Below are positions 52,496-60,977 of a DNA stretch of 64,000 nucleotides, piece after piece; position 1 is the first letter of the stretch, and every line of letters begins with the position of its first letter. Both the position numbers and the translations under genes were made by a program. The stretch comes from Duganella sp. BJB480 (GTDB lineage Bacteria; Pseudomonadota; Gammaproteobacteria; Burkholderiales; Burkholderiaceae_D): the NCBI GenBank assembly GCA_003416985.1, contig QVIN01000012.1:62001-126000 (forward strand). Direction: 5' to 3'. The notes beneath the pieces are model-generated. The model had not been told where the DNA came from. It saw only the letters and a list, made by a program, of their open reading frames with translations, and ran no database searches.

Positions 52496-53526
52496 TGTCC
52501 ACGGCGAACGGCCGGCGGCGGTTCGGCCATCTGCTGGCCGCCGCCATGCTGGGGGCGGGCGCCTTGCCGGCGTCCGCCGCGCCTGGCAAGGGGAAGGCGA
52601 TGCGACTGATCAAACCACCGCGCTTGCAGCCGGGCGACCTGGTCGGCCTGGTCGCGCCTGCCGGCCACACCAACGACGCCGCGCTGGCCGAGGCCGTCGC
52701 CAATATCGAGTCGCTCGGACTGCGGGTGCGTTTGGGCGACAACATCAACTACGTCTACGGCAATTACGCCGGCACGGTCGAGCAGCGGCTGGCCGACCTG
52801 CATGCGATGTTCCGCGATCCCGAGATCAAGGCGGTATGGGCGGTGCGCGGCGGTTCCGGCTGCATCTCGCTGCTGGAGCATATCGACTACCGGCTGATCC
52901 GCGCGCATCCGAAAGTGCTCATCGGTTACTCGGACATCACTTGCCTGCACCTGGCGCTGCTCAAACAATGCGGACTGGTCACGTTCCACGGCCCGGTGGG
53001 CTCGTCCACTTTTTCGGACTACTCGGTGGCGCAGATGCGCAACGTGCTGATGTCGCCGCAGGAGAACTACACCATCGCCATGTCCCCCGACAATCCGCCG
53101 CCGCGCACCTTGCATGGCGGCGTCGCCACCGGAAGGCTCATCGGCGGCAACCTGTCGCTGGTCGCCGCGCTGGCGGGCACGCCGTACGCGGCCGATTTCA
53201 AGGACGCCATCCTCTACCTGGAGGAAGTCAACGAGGAACCCTACCGCATCGACCGCATGATGACGCAACTACAGCTGAGCCAAGGCTACCGCAACGCCGC
53301 CGCCGTCATGCTGGGCATCTTTGAAAACTGCGAGGGCGCCGACGGCGAGAGCGCGCTGTCGCTGGACGATACCGTCGACCAGCACCTGCTGCCGCTGACA
53401 CGGCCCGCCGTGGCCGGCTATTCCTTCGGCCACATTCGCCATCAGTTCACGCTGCCCGTGGGCCTGCGCGCCCGCCTGGACACCGAACAGCAAACCTTGA
53501 CTTTACTGGAGCCGGCGGTCAGCTAG
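52495..53526 (+). CDS. Exported LD-carboxypeptidase (S66 family)
   Basis: A 343-residue S66 peptidase. It differs from the cytoplasmic LdcA at 23963 in carrying an N-terminal export signal: GRRRFGHLLAAAMLGAGALP, ending in an AxA-like site, which could be Tat-type (twin arginine). The catalytic serine is in LIGYSDIT, the glutamate in YLEEVNEEPYRIDRM and the histidine in FGHIRHQFTLP. The family cleaves L,D-peptide bonds in murein tetrapeptide, and MccF relatives cleave microcin C-type conjugates. The start codon overlaps the receptor's stop (TAATG), so it is translationally coupled. Confidence 0.9.
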   Translation: MSTANGRRRFGHLLAAAMLGAGALPASAAPGKGKAMRLIKPPRLQPGDLVGLVAPAGHTNDAALAEAVANIESLGLRVRLGDNINYVYGNYAGTVEQRLADLHAMFRDPEIKAVWAVRGGSGCISLLEHIDYRLIRAHPKVLIGYSDITCLHLALLKQCGLVTFHGPVGSSTFSDYSVAQMRNVLMSPQENYTIAMSPDNPPPRTLHGGVATGRLIGGNLSLVAALAGTPYAADFKDAILYLEEVNEEPYRIDRMMTQLQLSQGYRNAAAVMLGIFENCEGADGESALSLDDTVDQHLLPLTRPAVAGYSFGHIRHQFTLPVGLRARLDTEQQTLTLLEPAVS

Positions 53527-53574
53527 CCGCCGCATTTGCTACACTGCGTCCTTTTCAAAGCTTCAAGGAACACC

Positions 53575-54372
53575 ATGTCGAGCCCAACCGAGTTGCGCGC
53601 CTACGCGCTGCATTGCCTGCTGGAGAACGATCCCGCCATGAAAGTGACGGCGGTGGCGGCCATGGCGGCGGCATCGCGCGCGGGCGATTGCGGGCTGGAC
53701 CCGGCAGGCGTCATCGTGCCGGCCGGCGCCATCCCGGGCCGTCCGGACAAGCCGGACCTGGTGCCGCCGCTGTCGGTCGGGCGGCGCTCGATGGCCACGG
53801 TGGAGGGCCGCGCCATGCTGATCCACGCGCTGGCGCACATCGAATTCAACGCGGTCAATCTGGCGCTGGACGCGCTGTGGCGCTTCCCCGACCTGCCGCT
53901 GGAGTACTACATCGACTGGCTGCGCGTGGCCGCCGAGGAGGCCACCCATTTCGCGATGCTGGCGGCCCATCTGGAAACGCTGGGGTATCGGTACGGCGAC
54001 TTCCCGGCCCACGACAGCCTGTGGGAGATGGTCGGCAAGACCACGGAGGACGTGCTGGCCCGCATGGCCCTGGTGCCGCGCACGCTCGAGGCGCGCGGGC
54101 TGGACGCGATCCCGCCGCTGCGCGCCAAGCTGGCCCAGGCGGGCGACCGCGACGCGGCGGCCATCCTCGACATCATCCTGCGCGACGAGATCGGCCACGT
54201 GGAGATCGGCAACCGCTGGTACAACTACCTGTGCCAGCAACGCGGCCTGGAGCCGCGCGCCACCTACGCCGAGCTGGCCGTGCGCTACAAGGCGCCCACG
54301 CCGCGCGGCCCGTTCAATATCGACGCCCGCCTGAAGGCCGGCTTCACCGAGGAAGAGGTGCGGGCTTTGTAG
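53575..54372 (+). CDS. DUF455 ferritin-like protein
   Basis: A 265-residue protein of the DUF455 family with a ferritin-like four-helix bundle. Metal-ligand candidates are the E/H pairs in LAHIEFNAVNLALDA, AAEEATHFAMLAAHLE and LRDEIGHVEIGNRWY. Such diiron folds can be oxygenases or hydroxylases; no substrate is established for DUF455. AAGGA precedes ATG 53575. It is monocistronic by position, 48 bp after the peptidase stop and 85 bp before the aldehyde oxidoreductase operon. Confidence 0.88.
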   Translation: MSSPTELRAYALHCLLENDPAMKVTAVAAMAAASRAGDCGLDPAGVIVPAGAIPGRPDKPDLVPPLSVGRRSMATVEGRAMLIHALAHIEFNAVNLALDALWRFPDLPLEYYIDWLRVAAEEATHFAMLAAHLETLGYRYGDFPAHDSLWEMVGKTTEDVLARMALVPRTLEARGLDAIPPLRAKLAQAGDRDAAAILDIILRDEIGHVEIGNRWYNYLCQQRGLEPRATYAELAVRYKAPTPRGPFNIDARLKAGFTEEEVRAL

Positions 54373-54381
54373 CCGCTGTGT

Positions 54382-54402
54382 GAACGAACGTACAGTTCGT
54401 TC
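54382..54402. promoter_or_regulatory. Perfect palindrome, candidate repressor operator of the pao operon
   Basis: GAACGAAC-GTACA-GTTCGTTC: 8-bp arms with a 5-bp centre, lying 56 bp before the ATG of the first pao gene. The symmetry and size fit a TetR-type repressor site. No T-tract follows, so a terminator is less likely. No TetR gene lies next to it. Confidence 0.55.
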
Positions 54403-54457
54403 GCCGGGGGCGGTCTACCATCGAGGTCGCCGATACGCCCCCCGGAGACGCAAGCCC

Positions 54458-55089
<632 letters not shown>

Positions 55090-55093
<4 letters not shown>

Positions 55094-56043
55094 AAGTGTT
55101 CAGCTATCAACGCGCGACGTCGCCGACGGCGGCCGCCGCCGCTGCGGCCAGCACGCCGGGCGCCAAATTCATCGCCGGCGGCACCAACCTGCTCGACCTG
55201 ATGAAGCTGGAGATCGAAACCCCGGCCCACCTGATCGACGTGAACGGCCTCGGCCTGGACAAGATCGAGGCCACAGGCCAGGGCGGCCTGCGCATCGGCG
55301 CGCTGGTGCGCAACACCGACCTGGCCGCCGACCCGCGCGTGCGGCGCGATTATGCGGTGCTGTCGCGCGCCTTGCTGGCCGGGGCCTCGGTGCAACTGCG
55401 CAACCGGGCCACGACCGCCGGCAACCTGTTGCAGCGCACCCGCTGCCCGTACTTCTACGACACCAACCAGCCGTGCAACAAGCGCACACCGGGCAGCGGC
55501 TGTTCGGCCATTGGCGGCCACAGCCGCAACCACGCCGTGCTGGGCGCCAGCACGGCCTGCATCGCCACGCATCCCAGCGATATGGCGGTGGCCATGCAGC
55601 TGCTCGACGCCAGCGTCGAGACCGTGCGCCCGGACGGCTACGCGCGCAGCATTCCGATCGCCGACTTCCACCGGCCGCCCGGCAACACGCCGCATCTCGA
55701 ACACGCGCTGATGCCCGGCGAACTGGTGACCGCCGTGACGCTGCCCGCGCCGCTGGGCGGCACGCACATCTACCGCAAGGTCCGCGACCGTGCTTCGTAC
55801 GCGTTCGCGCTGGTGTCCGTGGCGGCGGTGGTTCAGCCCGACGGCACGGGCAGGGTGGCGCTGGGCGGCGTCGCCTACAAGCCGTGGCGCATGCCGGCCG
55901 CCGACGCCAGCATGCCGCAAGGCGCCAAGGCGGTGGCCGAGCAACTACTGGCCGGCGCCCAGACCACGCCAGACAACGCGTTCAAGCTCACGCTGGTGCA
56001 GCGCACGCTGCATGCCGTGCTGACGCAAGCGCAGAAAGCCTAA
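55090..56043 (+). CDS. paoB: Aldehyde oxidoreductase, FAD subunit (PaoB-like)
   Basis: A 317-residue FAD-binding subunit of the molybdenum hydroxylase type. The FAD-binding AKFIAGGTNLLDLMKLE near residue 24 and RNRATTAGNLLQRTRC are typical. The cysteines in CPYFYDTNQPCNKRTPGSGC match the extra [4Fe-4S] cluster known for PaoB-like proteins. A CO-dehydrogenase flavoprotein C-terminal domain closes the protein. The start overlaps paoA (ATGA), and paoC follows after 4 bp. Confidence 0.92.
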
Positions 56044-56047
56044 TGCG

Positions 56048-58255
56048 ATGAAATTCACCAAGCCCGCCACCACCAATCCCATCGACCAGCTCAAGGTGGT
56101 CGGCAAGCCGACCGACCGCATCGACGGCCCGCTCAAGACCACCGGCAGCGCGCCCTATGCCTACGAGCAGCACGCGGCCGCGCCCAACGCCGCGTATGGC
56201 TACGTGGTCGGCGCCGCCATCGCCAAGGGGCGCATCGCCGCGATGTCGCTGGACGAGGCCAGGCGCGCGCCGGGCGTGATCGCCATCGTCACGGCCGGGA
56301 ACGCGGGCACGCTGGGCAAGGGAAAAATGAACACCGCCAAGCTGCTGGGCGGACCGGACATCCAGCACTACCACCAGGCCGTGGCGCTGGTGGTGGCGGA
56401 GACGTTCGAACAGGCGCGCGCCGCCGCGCAACTGGTGCAGGTGAGCTATACGGCGGAGAAGGGCGCCTACGACCTGGCCGCCGCCAAGGACCAGGCGACA
56501 GCGCCATCCGGCAAGGACAACGCGGACACCCGCACCGGTGACTTCGAGCGCGCCTACGCGGCCGCCCCGGTGCGGCTGGACGCCAGCTACACCACGCCCG
56601 ACCAGGCCCACGCGATGATGGAGCCGCACGCGTCGATGGCCGCGTGGGACGAGGCCAGCGGCCAGCTCACCGTCTGGACCGCCAACCAGATGATCGATTG
56701 GGGCAAGGGCGACCTGGCCAGGACGCTGGGCATCCCCAAGGACAAGGTGCGCCTGATCTCGCCCTACACCGGCGGCGGTTTCGGCGGCAAGCTGTTCGTG
56801 CGCGCGGAGGCGCTGCTGGCGGCGCTGGGCGCCAGGGCGGCGCGGCGGCCGGTCAAGGTGGCGCTGCAACGGCCGCTGATGTTCAACAACACCACGCACC
56901 GGCCGGCCACGATACAGCGCATCCGCATCGGCGCCGGCCGCGAGGGCAGGATCAGCGCCATCGGCCACGAGAGCTGGTCCGGCGACCAGCCGGGCGGCAA
57001 GCCGGAGACGGCGGTGCAGCAGACCAAACTGCTATACGCGGGCGCCCACCGCATGACCCGGATGAGGCTGGCCGTGCTCGATCTGCCCGAGGGCAACGCG
57101 ATGCGCGCGCCGGGCGAGGCGCCGGGCCTGATGGCGCTGGAGATCGCCATGGACGAAATGGCAGAGAAGCTCAAGATGGACCCGGTCACCTTCCGCATCA
57201 TCAACGACACCACCTCCGATCCCGCCAAAAAGGAGCGCAAGTTTTCGCAGCGGCGGCTGGTGGAATGCCTGCGCACCGGCGCCGACCAGTTCGGTTGGAG
57301 CAAGCGCAGCGCGCGGCCCGGCCAGATGCGCGACGGCCCGTGGCTGATCGGCATGGGCGTGGCCGCCGCCTTCCGCAACAACCTGGTGACCAAGTCGGCG
57401 GCCCGCGTGCGGCTGGACCGCGCCGGCGTGGTCACGGTGGAAACCGACATGACCGATATCGGCACCGGCAGCTACACCATCATCGCCCAGACCGCCGCCG
57501 AGATGATGGGCGTGCCGCTGGCGCGGGTGGTGGTCAAGCTGGGCGATTCGGACTTCCCGGTCTCGTCCGGCTCAGGCGGGCAGTGGGGCGCCAACAGCTC
57601 GACGGCGGGCGTGTACGCAGCCTGCGTGGCGCTGCGCGCGGCGGTGGCGCAAAAGCTGGGCTTGTCTGCCGACGAGGCCGTGTTCGCCGACGGCGCCGTC
57701 AGCGCGGGCGGGCGTTCGGCGCCGCTGGCGCAGGCCGCCGCCGACGGCGAGCTGGTGGCCGAGGACTTCATGGAATACGGCGACCTGGACAAGAAGTTCC
57801 AGCAATCCACCTTCGGCGCCCACTTCGTCGAGGTCGCGGTCGACGCCGCCACCGGCGAGACGCGCATCCGGCGCATGCTGGCGGTGTGCGCGGCCGGCCG
57901 CATCCTCAATCCGAAATCGGCGCGCAGCCAGGTGATCGGCGCCATGACCATGGGCGCGGGTGCCGCGCTGATGGAGCAACTGGTGGTGGACAAGCGCGGC
58001 GGCTTCTTCGTCAACCACGACCTGGCCGGCTACGAGGTGCCGTCGCACGCCGACATTCCGCACCAGCAGGTGATCTTCCTCGACGAGACCGATCCGGTGT
58101 CGTCGCCGATGAAGGCCAAGGGCGTTGGCGAACTGGGCATCTGCGGCGTGGCCGCGGCGATCGCCAACGCGGTCTACAACGTCACCGGCGTGCGCGTGCG
58201 CGACTACCCGCTCACGCTCGACAAGCTGATCGCGAAAATGCCGGAGAGTGCCTGA
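56048..58255 (+). CDS. paoC: Aldehyde oxidoreductase, molybdopterin subunit (PaoC-like)
   Basis: A 735-residue catalytic subunit binding molybdenum-cytosine dinucleotide. Family landmarks are YTGGGFGGKLF near residue 240, RAPGEAPGLMALEIAMDE near 353 and GSGGQWGANSSTAG near 509. The C-terminal KGVGELGICGVAAAIANAV (about 698) contains the catalytic glutamate. Together the three subunits oxidise aldehydes, including aromatic ones, to carboxylic acids in the periplasm. The XdhC/PaoD-like maturation factor usually needed is not adjacent; the next gene is a chemoreceptor. Confidence 0.93.
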   Translation: MKFTKPATTNPIDQLKVVGKPTDRIDGPLKTTGSAPYAYEQHAAAPNAAYGYVVGAAIAKGRIAAMSLDEARRAPGVIAIVTAGNAGTLGKGKMNTAKLLGGPDIQHYHQAVALVVAETFEQARAAAQLVQVSYTAEKGAYDLAAAKDQATAPSGKDNADTRTGDFERAYAAAPVRLDASYTTPDQAHAMMEPHASMAAWDEASGQLTVWTANQMIDWGKGDLARTLGIPKDKVRLISPYTGGGFGGKLFVRAEALLAALGARAARRPVKVALQRPLMFNNTTHRPATIQRIRIGAGREGRISAIGHESWSGDQPGGKPETAVQQTKLLYAGAHRMTRMRLAVLDLPEGNAMRAPGEAPGLMALEIAMDEMAEKLKMDPVTFRIINDTTSDPAKKERKFSQRRLVECLRTGADQFGWSKRSARPGQMRDGPWLIGMGVAAAFRNNLVTKSAARVRLDRAGVVTVETDMTDIGTGSYTIIAQTAAEMMGVPLARVVVKLGDSDFPVSSGSGGQWGANSSTAGVYAACVALRAAVAQKLGLSADEAVFADGAVSAGGRSAPLAQAAADGELVAEDFMEYGDLDKKFQQSTFGAHFVEVAVDAATGETRIRRMLAVCAAGRILNPKSARSQVIGAMTMGAGAALMEQLVVDKRGGFFVNHDLAGYEVPSHADIPHQQVIFLDETDPVSSPMKAKGVGELGICGVAAAIANAVYNVTGVRVRDYPLTLDKLIAKMPESA

Positions 58256-58382
58256 CGCCACACTTTCAGTAAATCTGCCGGGAAAGATATCAAATGCAAG
58301 TCGATTGGAGGTAGTATCAGCTTCGGAACTATTGATGCGCTGCAAATAAAAATAGTTGATCACCATCGATCGGGAGGCAGAA

Positions 58383-60545
58383 ATGTTATCCAATTTGAAA
58401 GTTGGTATTCGCTTGGGACTGGCGTTCTTTCTTCTGACCCTGCTGTCCGTCGCACTAGGCTGGATCGCCGTCCATGAAACCTCTGCCATGAACGAGCAGT
58501 GGAGGACCATCAAGGACGATGCGCTGGCCAAGCGCAGCGCGATCAACAATGGTTCCAACGCCCTGGGCGCCGGTATCCACCACTTCAAGAACTACATCCT
58601 GCGCGGCGGCGACTACGACAAAAAATTCGAAGCCGACATGGTCGATGTCGACCACACGCTGCGCGACTACAAGGCCACCGGCTTCGTCACGCCGGACGAG
58701 GAAAAACTCCTGGGCCAGCTGAGCGAAGGCGCGGCCGCCTACCGCAAGGACATGGCCACCCTGGTCGCCCTGCGCGCCAAGACCGACAATCCGAACGAGC
58801 TCGACAAGGCAGTGGCCGGCGCCGACAAGCCGATCAACGCCGCGCTCGCCAGCCTGCGCGAGAAGACCGAGGCCACCCTCAAGGATTCCGACCAGGTGAT
58901 GAGCGAGGTCAGCGCCGCCGCCCAGGTCAAGGTGCTCGAGACGCTGGCGGTGATCGTGGTGCTGACCATCGCGGCCGGCATCTACATCACGCTGAGCATC
59001 ACGCGGCCGATCGGCCAGGCGGTGGCGGCGGCCGAAACGCTGGCGCGCGGCGATTTGAACCTGAACATCGAAGTCAAATCGACCGACGAGACCGGCCAGC
59101 TGCTGTCGGCGATGAAGCACATGATCATGAAGCTGCGCGAGATGATCGACAGCCAGCGCGGCATGGTGGAGTCGGCAAATCGCGGCAATTTCTCCATGCG
59201 TATCGGCACCACGGAACTGCAAGGCTTCCAGAAGGACATGGCGGACGGCCTGAACATGCTGATGCAAACCACCGGCGCCAGCATCGACGATGTGGTGCGG
59301 GTGATGGGCGCGATGTCCGAGGGCGACCTGTCGAAGAGCATCGACAAGCCCTACGAGGGTGCGTTCGGCGAGCTGAAGGACTACGTCAACCACATGACCG
59401 CCAAGCTGAAGCAAGTGATCGAAGGCCAGCGTCGCGTGGTCGAAGCCGCCAATGCGGGCGATTTCAGCAACCGCATCGACGTGGCCGGGCTGCAGGGCTA
59501 TCAGAGGGAGATGGGGGAAGGCTTGAACAACCTCGTCACCACCACCGGCGCCAGCATCGACGACGTGGTGCGGGTGATGGGCGCGATGTCCGAGGGCGAC
59601 CTGCGCGTCAGCATCGACAAGAACTACGCCGGCTCGTTTGGCGAGCTCAAGGAGTTCTGCAACAACACGGTCTACAAGCTGGCGCAGGTGGTGACCGAGG
59701 TCAACGGTAGTGCCGAGGCCTTGGCCAGCGCCTCCGAGGAAATCAGCGCGACGGCGCAGACCTTGTCGCAGGCCGCCAGCGAACAGGCCGCCGGCACCGA
59801 GCAAACCAGCGCCTCGATCGAGCAGATGACGGCGTCGATCTCGGCCAACACCGAGAACGCCAAGATCACCGACGGCATGGCCAGCCAGGCCGCCAAGGAG
59901 GCGGTCGAAGGCGGCGACGCGGTGCGCGCCACGGTGGCGGCGATGCAGCAGATCGCCAAGAAGATCCAGATCATCGACGACATCGCCTACCAGACCAATC
60001 TGCTGGCGCTGAACGCGGCCATCGAGGCGGCGCGCGCGGGCGACCATGGCAAGGGCTTCGCGGTGGTTGCGGCCGAGGTGCGCAAGCTGGCTGAGCGCAG
60101 CCAGCTGGCCGCGCAGGAAATCGAGCATGTGGCCACCAGCAGCGTCGACCTGGCGGAGAAGGCCGGCCGCCTGCTCGACCAGATGGTGCCGAATATCCGC
60201 AGGACGTCGGATCTGGTGCAGGAGATCACCGCCGCGTCGGAAGAGCAGTCGGCGGGCGTTGGACAGATCAACAGCGCGGTGGGCCAACTGAGCCAGACCA
60301 CGCAGCAGAACGCGTCCAGTTCGGAAGAGCTGGCCGCCACCGCCGAGGAGATGAGCGGCCAGGCCGAACAGCTGCAATCGGCGATGTCCTTCTTCAAGCT
60401 CGAAACCAGTGGACGGCCGACTCCCGCGGCGAAGCGCCAACCGGTCGCGCCGCGCGAGAGCCGGCGCCATGGCGGCGCCCAAGGGTTCAACCCGATGAGC
60501 AGCGCGGTGCACGAGATCGACGAAAGCCGCTTCACCAAGTTCTGA
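58383..60545 (+). CDS. Methyl-accepting chemotaxis protein with tandem HAMP-like repeats
   Basis: A 720-residue chemoreceptor. TM1 lies near 10-30, a four-helix periplasmic domain spans about 32-190, TM2 lies near 192-212, and HAMP follows. Two more HAMP-like segments come next, each containing TTGASIDDVVRVMGAMSEGD, 91 residues apart. The signalling domain from about 440 has its conserved tip IDDIAYQTNLLALNAAIEA. GGAGG precedes ATG 58383. The tail lacks an NWETF-like pentapeptide. HAMP chains of this kind relay signals over distance. It follows the pao operon after 127 bp, but a functional link is not shown. Confidence 0.93.
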   Translation: MLSNLKVGIRLGLAFFLLTLLSVALGWIAVHETSAMNEQWRTIKDDALAKRSAINNGSNALGAGIHHFKNYILRGGDYDKKFEADMVDVDHTLRDYKATGFVTPDEEKLLGQLSEGAAAYRKDMATLVALRAKTDNPNELDKAVAGADKPINAALASLREKTEATLKDSDQVMSEVSAAAQVKVLETLAVIVVLTIAAGIYITLSITRPIGQAVAAAETLARGDLNLNIEVKSTDETGQLLSAMKHMIMKLREMIDSQRGMVESANRGNFSMRIGTTELQGFQKDMADGLNMLMQTTGASIDDVVRVMGAMSEGDLSKSIDKPYEGAFGELKDYVNHMTAKLKQVIEGQRRVVEAANAGDFSNRIDVAGLQGYQREMGEGLNNLVTTTGASIDDVVRVMGAMSEGDLRVSIDKNYAGSFGELKEFCNNTVYKLAQVVTEVNGSAEALASASEEISATAQTLSQAASEQAAGTEQTSASIEQMTASISANTENAKITDGMASQAAKEAVEGGDAVRATVAAMQQIAKKIQIIDDIAYQTNLLALNAAIEAARAGDHGKGFAVVAAEVRKLAERSQLAAQEIEHVATSSVDLAEKAGRLLDQMVPNIRRTSDLVQEITAASEEQSAGVGQINSAVGQLSQTTQQNASSSEELAATAEEMSGQAEQLQSAMSFFKLETSGRPTPAAKRQPVAPRESRRHGGAQGFNPMSSAVHEIDESRFTKF

Positions 60546-60553
60546 TTGTCCCT

Positions 60554-60603
60554 TGTGCCGTCTCGACGCCGCTCGCCCGGCGCCATGCGGCACAGCTATT
60601 TTT
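60554..60603 (+). terminator. Probable terminator after the chemoreceptor gene
   Basis: TGTGCCG (60554-60560) and CGGCACA (60588-60594) form a 7-bp stem enclosing a GC-rich loop, followed by GCTATTTTTGG. The T-run is short and offset, so termination may be partial. Confidence 0.5.
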
Positions 60604-60665
60604 GGACCGTTCGAGTCCGTATTCCCCTTCTTCCAGCAGTGCCATACCAGAATACAATTGCAAAT

Positions 60666-60684
60666 CTAAATGATAGTCATTATC
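60666..60684. promoter_or_regulatory. Fur box
   Basis: The 19 bases match the Fur consensus GATAATGATAATCATTATC at 15 positions, with the core ATGATA-GT-CATTATC intact. It lies about 80 bp before the MbtH start. Iron-loaded Fur would repress the MbtH-NRPS operon, which marks it as siderophore biosynthesis. Confidence 0.85.
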
Positions 60685-60764
60685 ATTCGCGTTGATTTGT
60701 TTATTGTTAATTTTGTCTGCTTGACACCAGGGGAATGCTGGCGTCCGGCGGATCGGGAGCGGGC

Positions 60765-60977
60765 ATGGGGCAGGAGCGGTTTTACGAAGTGGTGGTCAAC
60801 GCGGAGGGGCAATATTCGGTATGGCCTGCGCAGTGGGCAGTGCCTGGTGGATGGCGGACGGCGGGATTCCGTGCCAACCGCGAGCAATGCCTGAGGCATA
60901 TCGACAGCGTCTGGCTGGATCAGCGCGAGTACAACCTGCGGGTGGCGCTGTCCGGCAAGGAGCCTCGCCATGGGTGA
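60765..60977 (+). CDS. MbtH family NRPS accessory protein
   Basis: A 70-residue MbtH-like protein, which binds adenylation domains and is needed for their folding or activity. Family residues are the VVNAEGQYSVWP block, a tryptophan in PGGWR, and CLRHIDSVWLDQRE (compare the NxExQxSLWP, PxGW and WTDMRP consensus). ATG 60765 has GGGAG at six bases; ATG 60735 would add ten residues but sits directly on its ribosome site. It overlaps the NRPS gene by 8 bp, so it is likely its partner, and lies downstream of the Fur box. Confidence 0.88.
   Translation: MGQERFYEVVVNAEGQYSVWPAQWAVPGGWRTAGFRANREQCLRHIDSVWLDQREYNLRVALSGKEPRHG

Noticed and set aside
53514..53531. GGCGG/CCGCC inverted repeat at the end of the LD-carboxypeptidase gene
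   Set aside because: The stem is only 5 bp and no T-run follows, so I do not call it a terminator.
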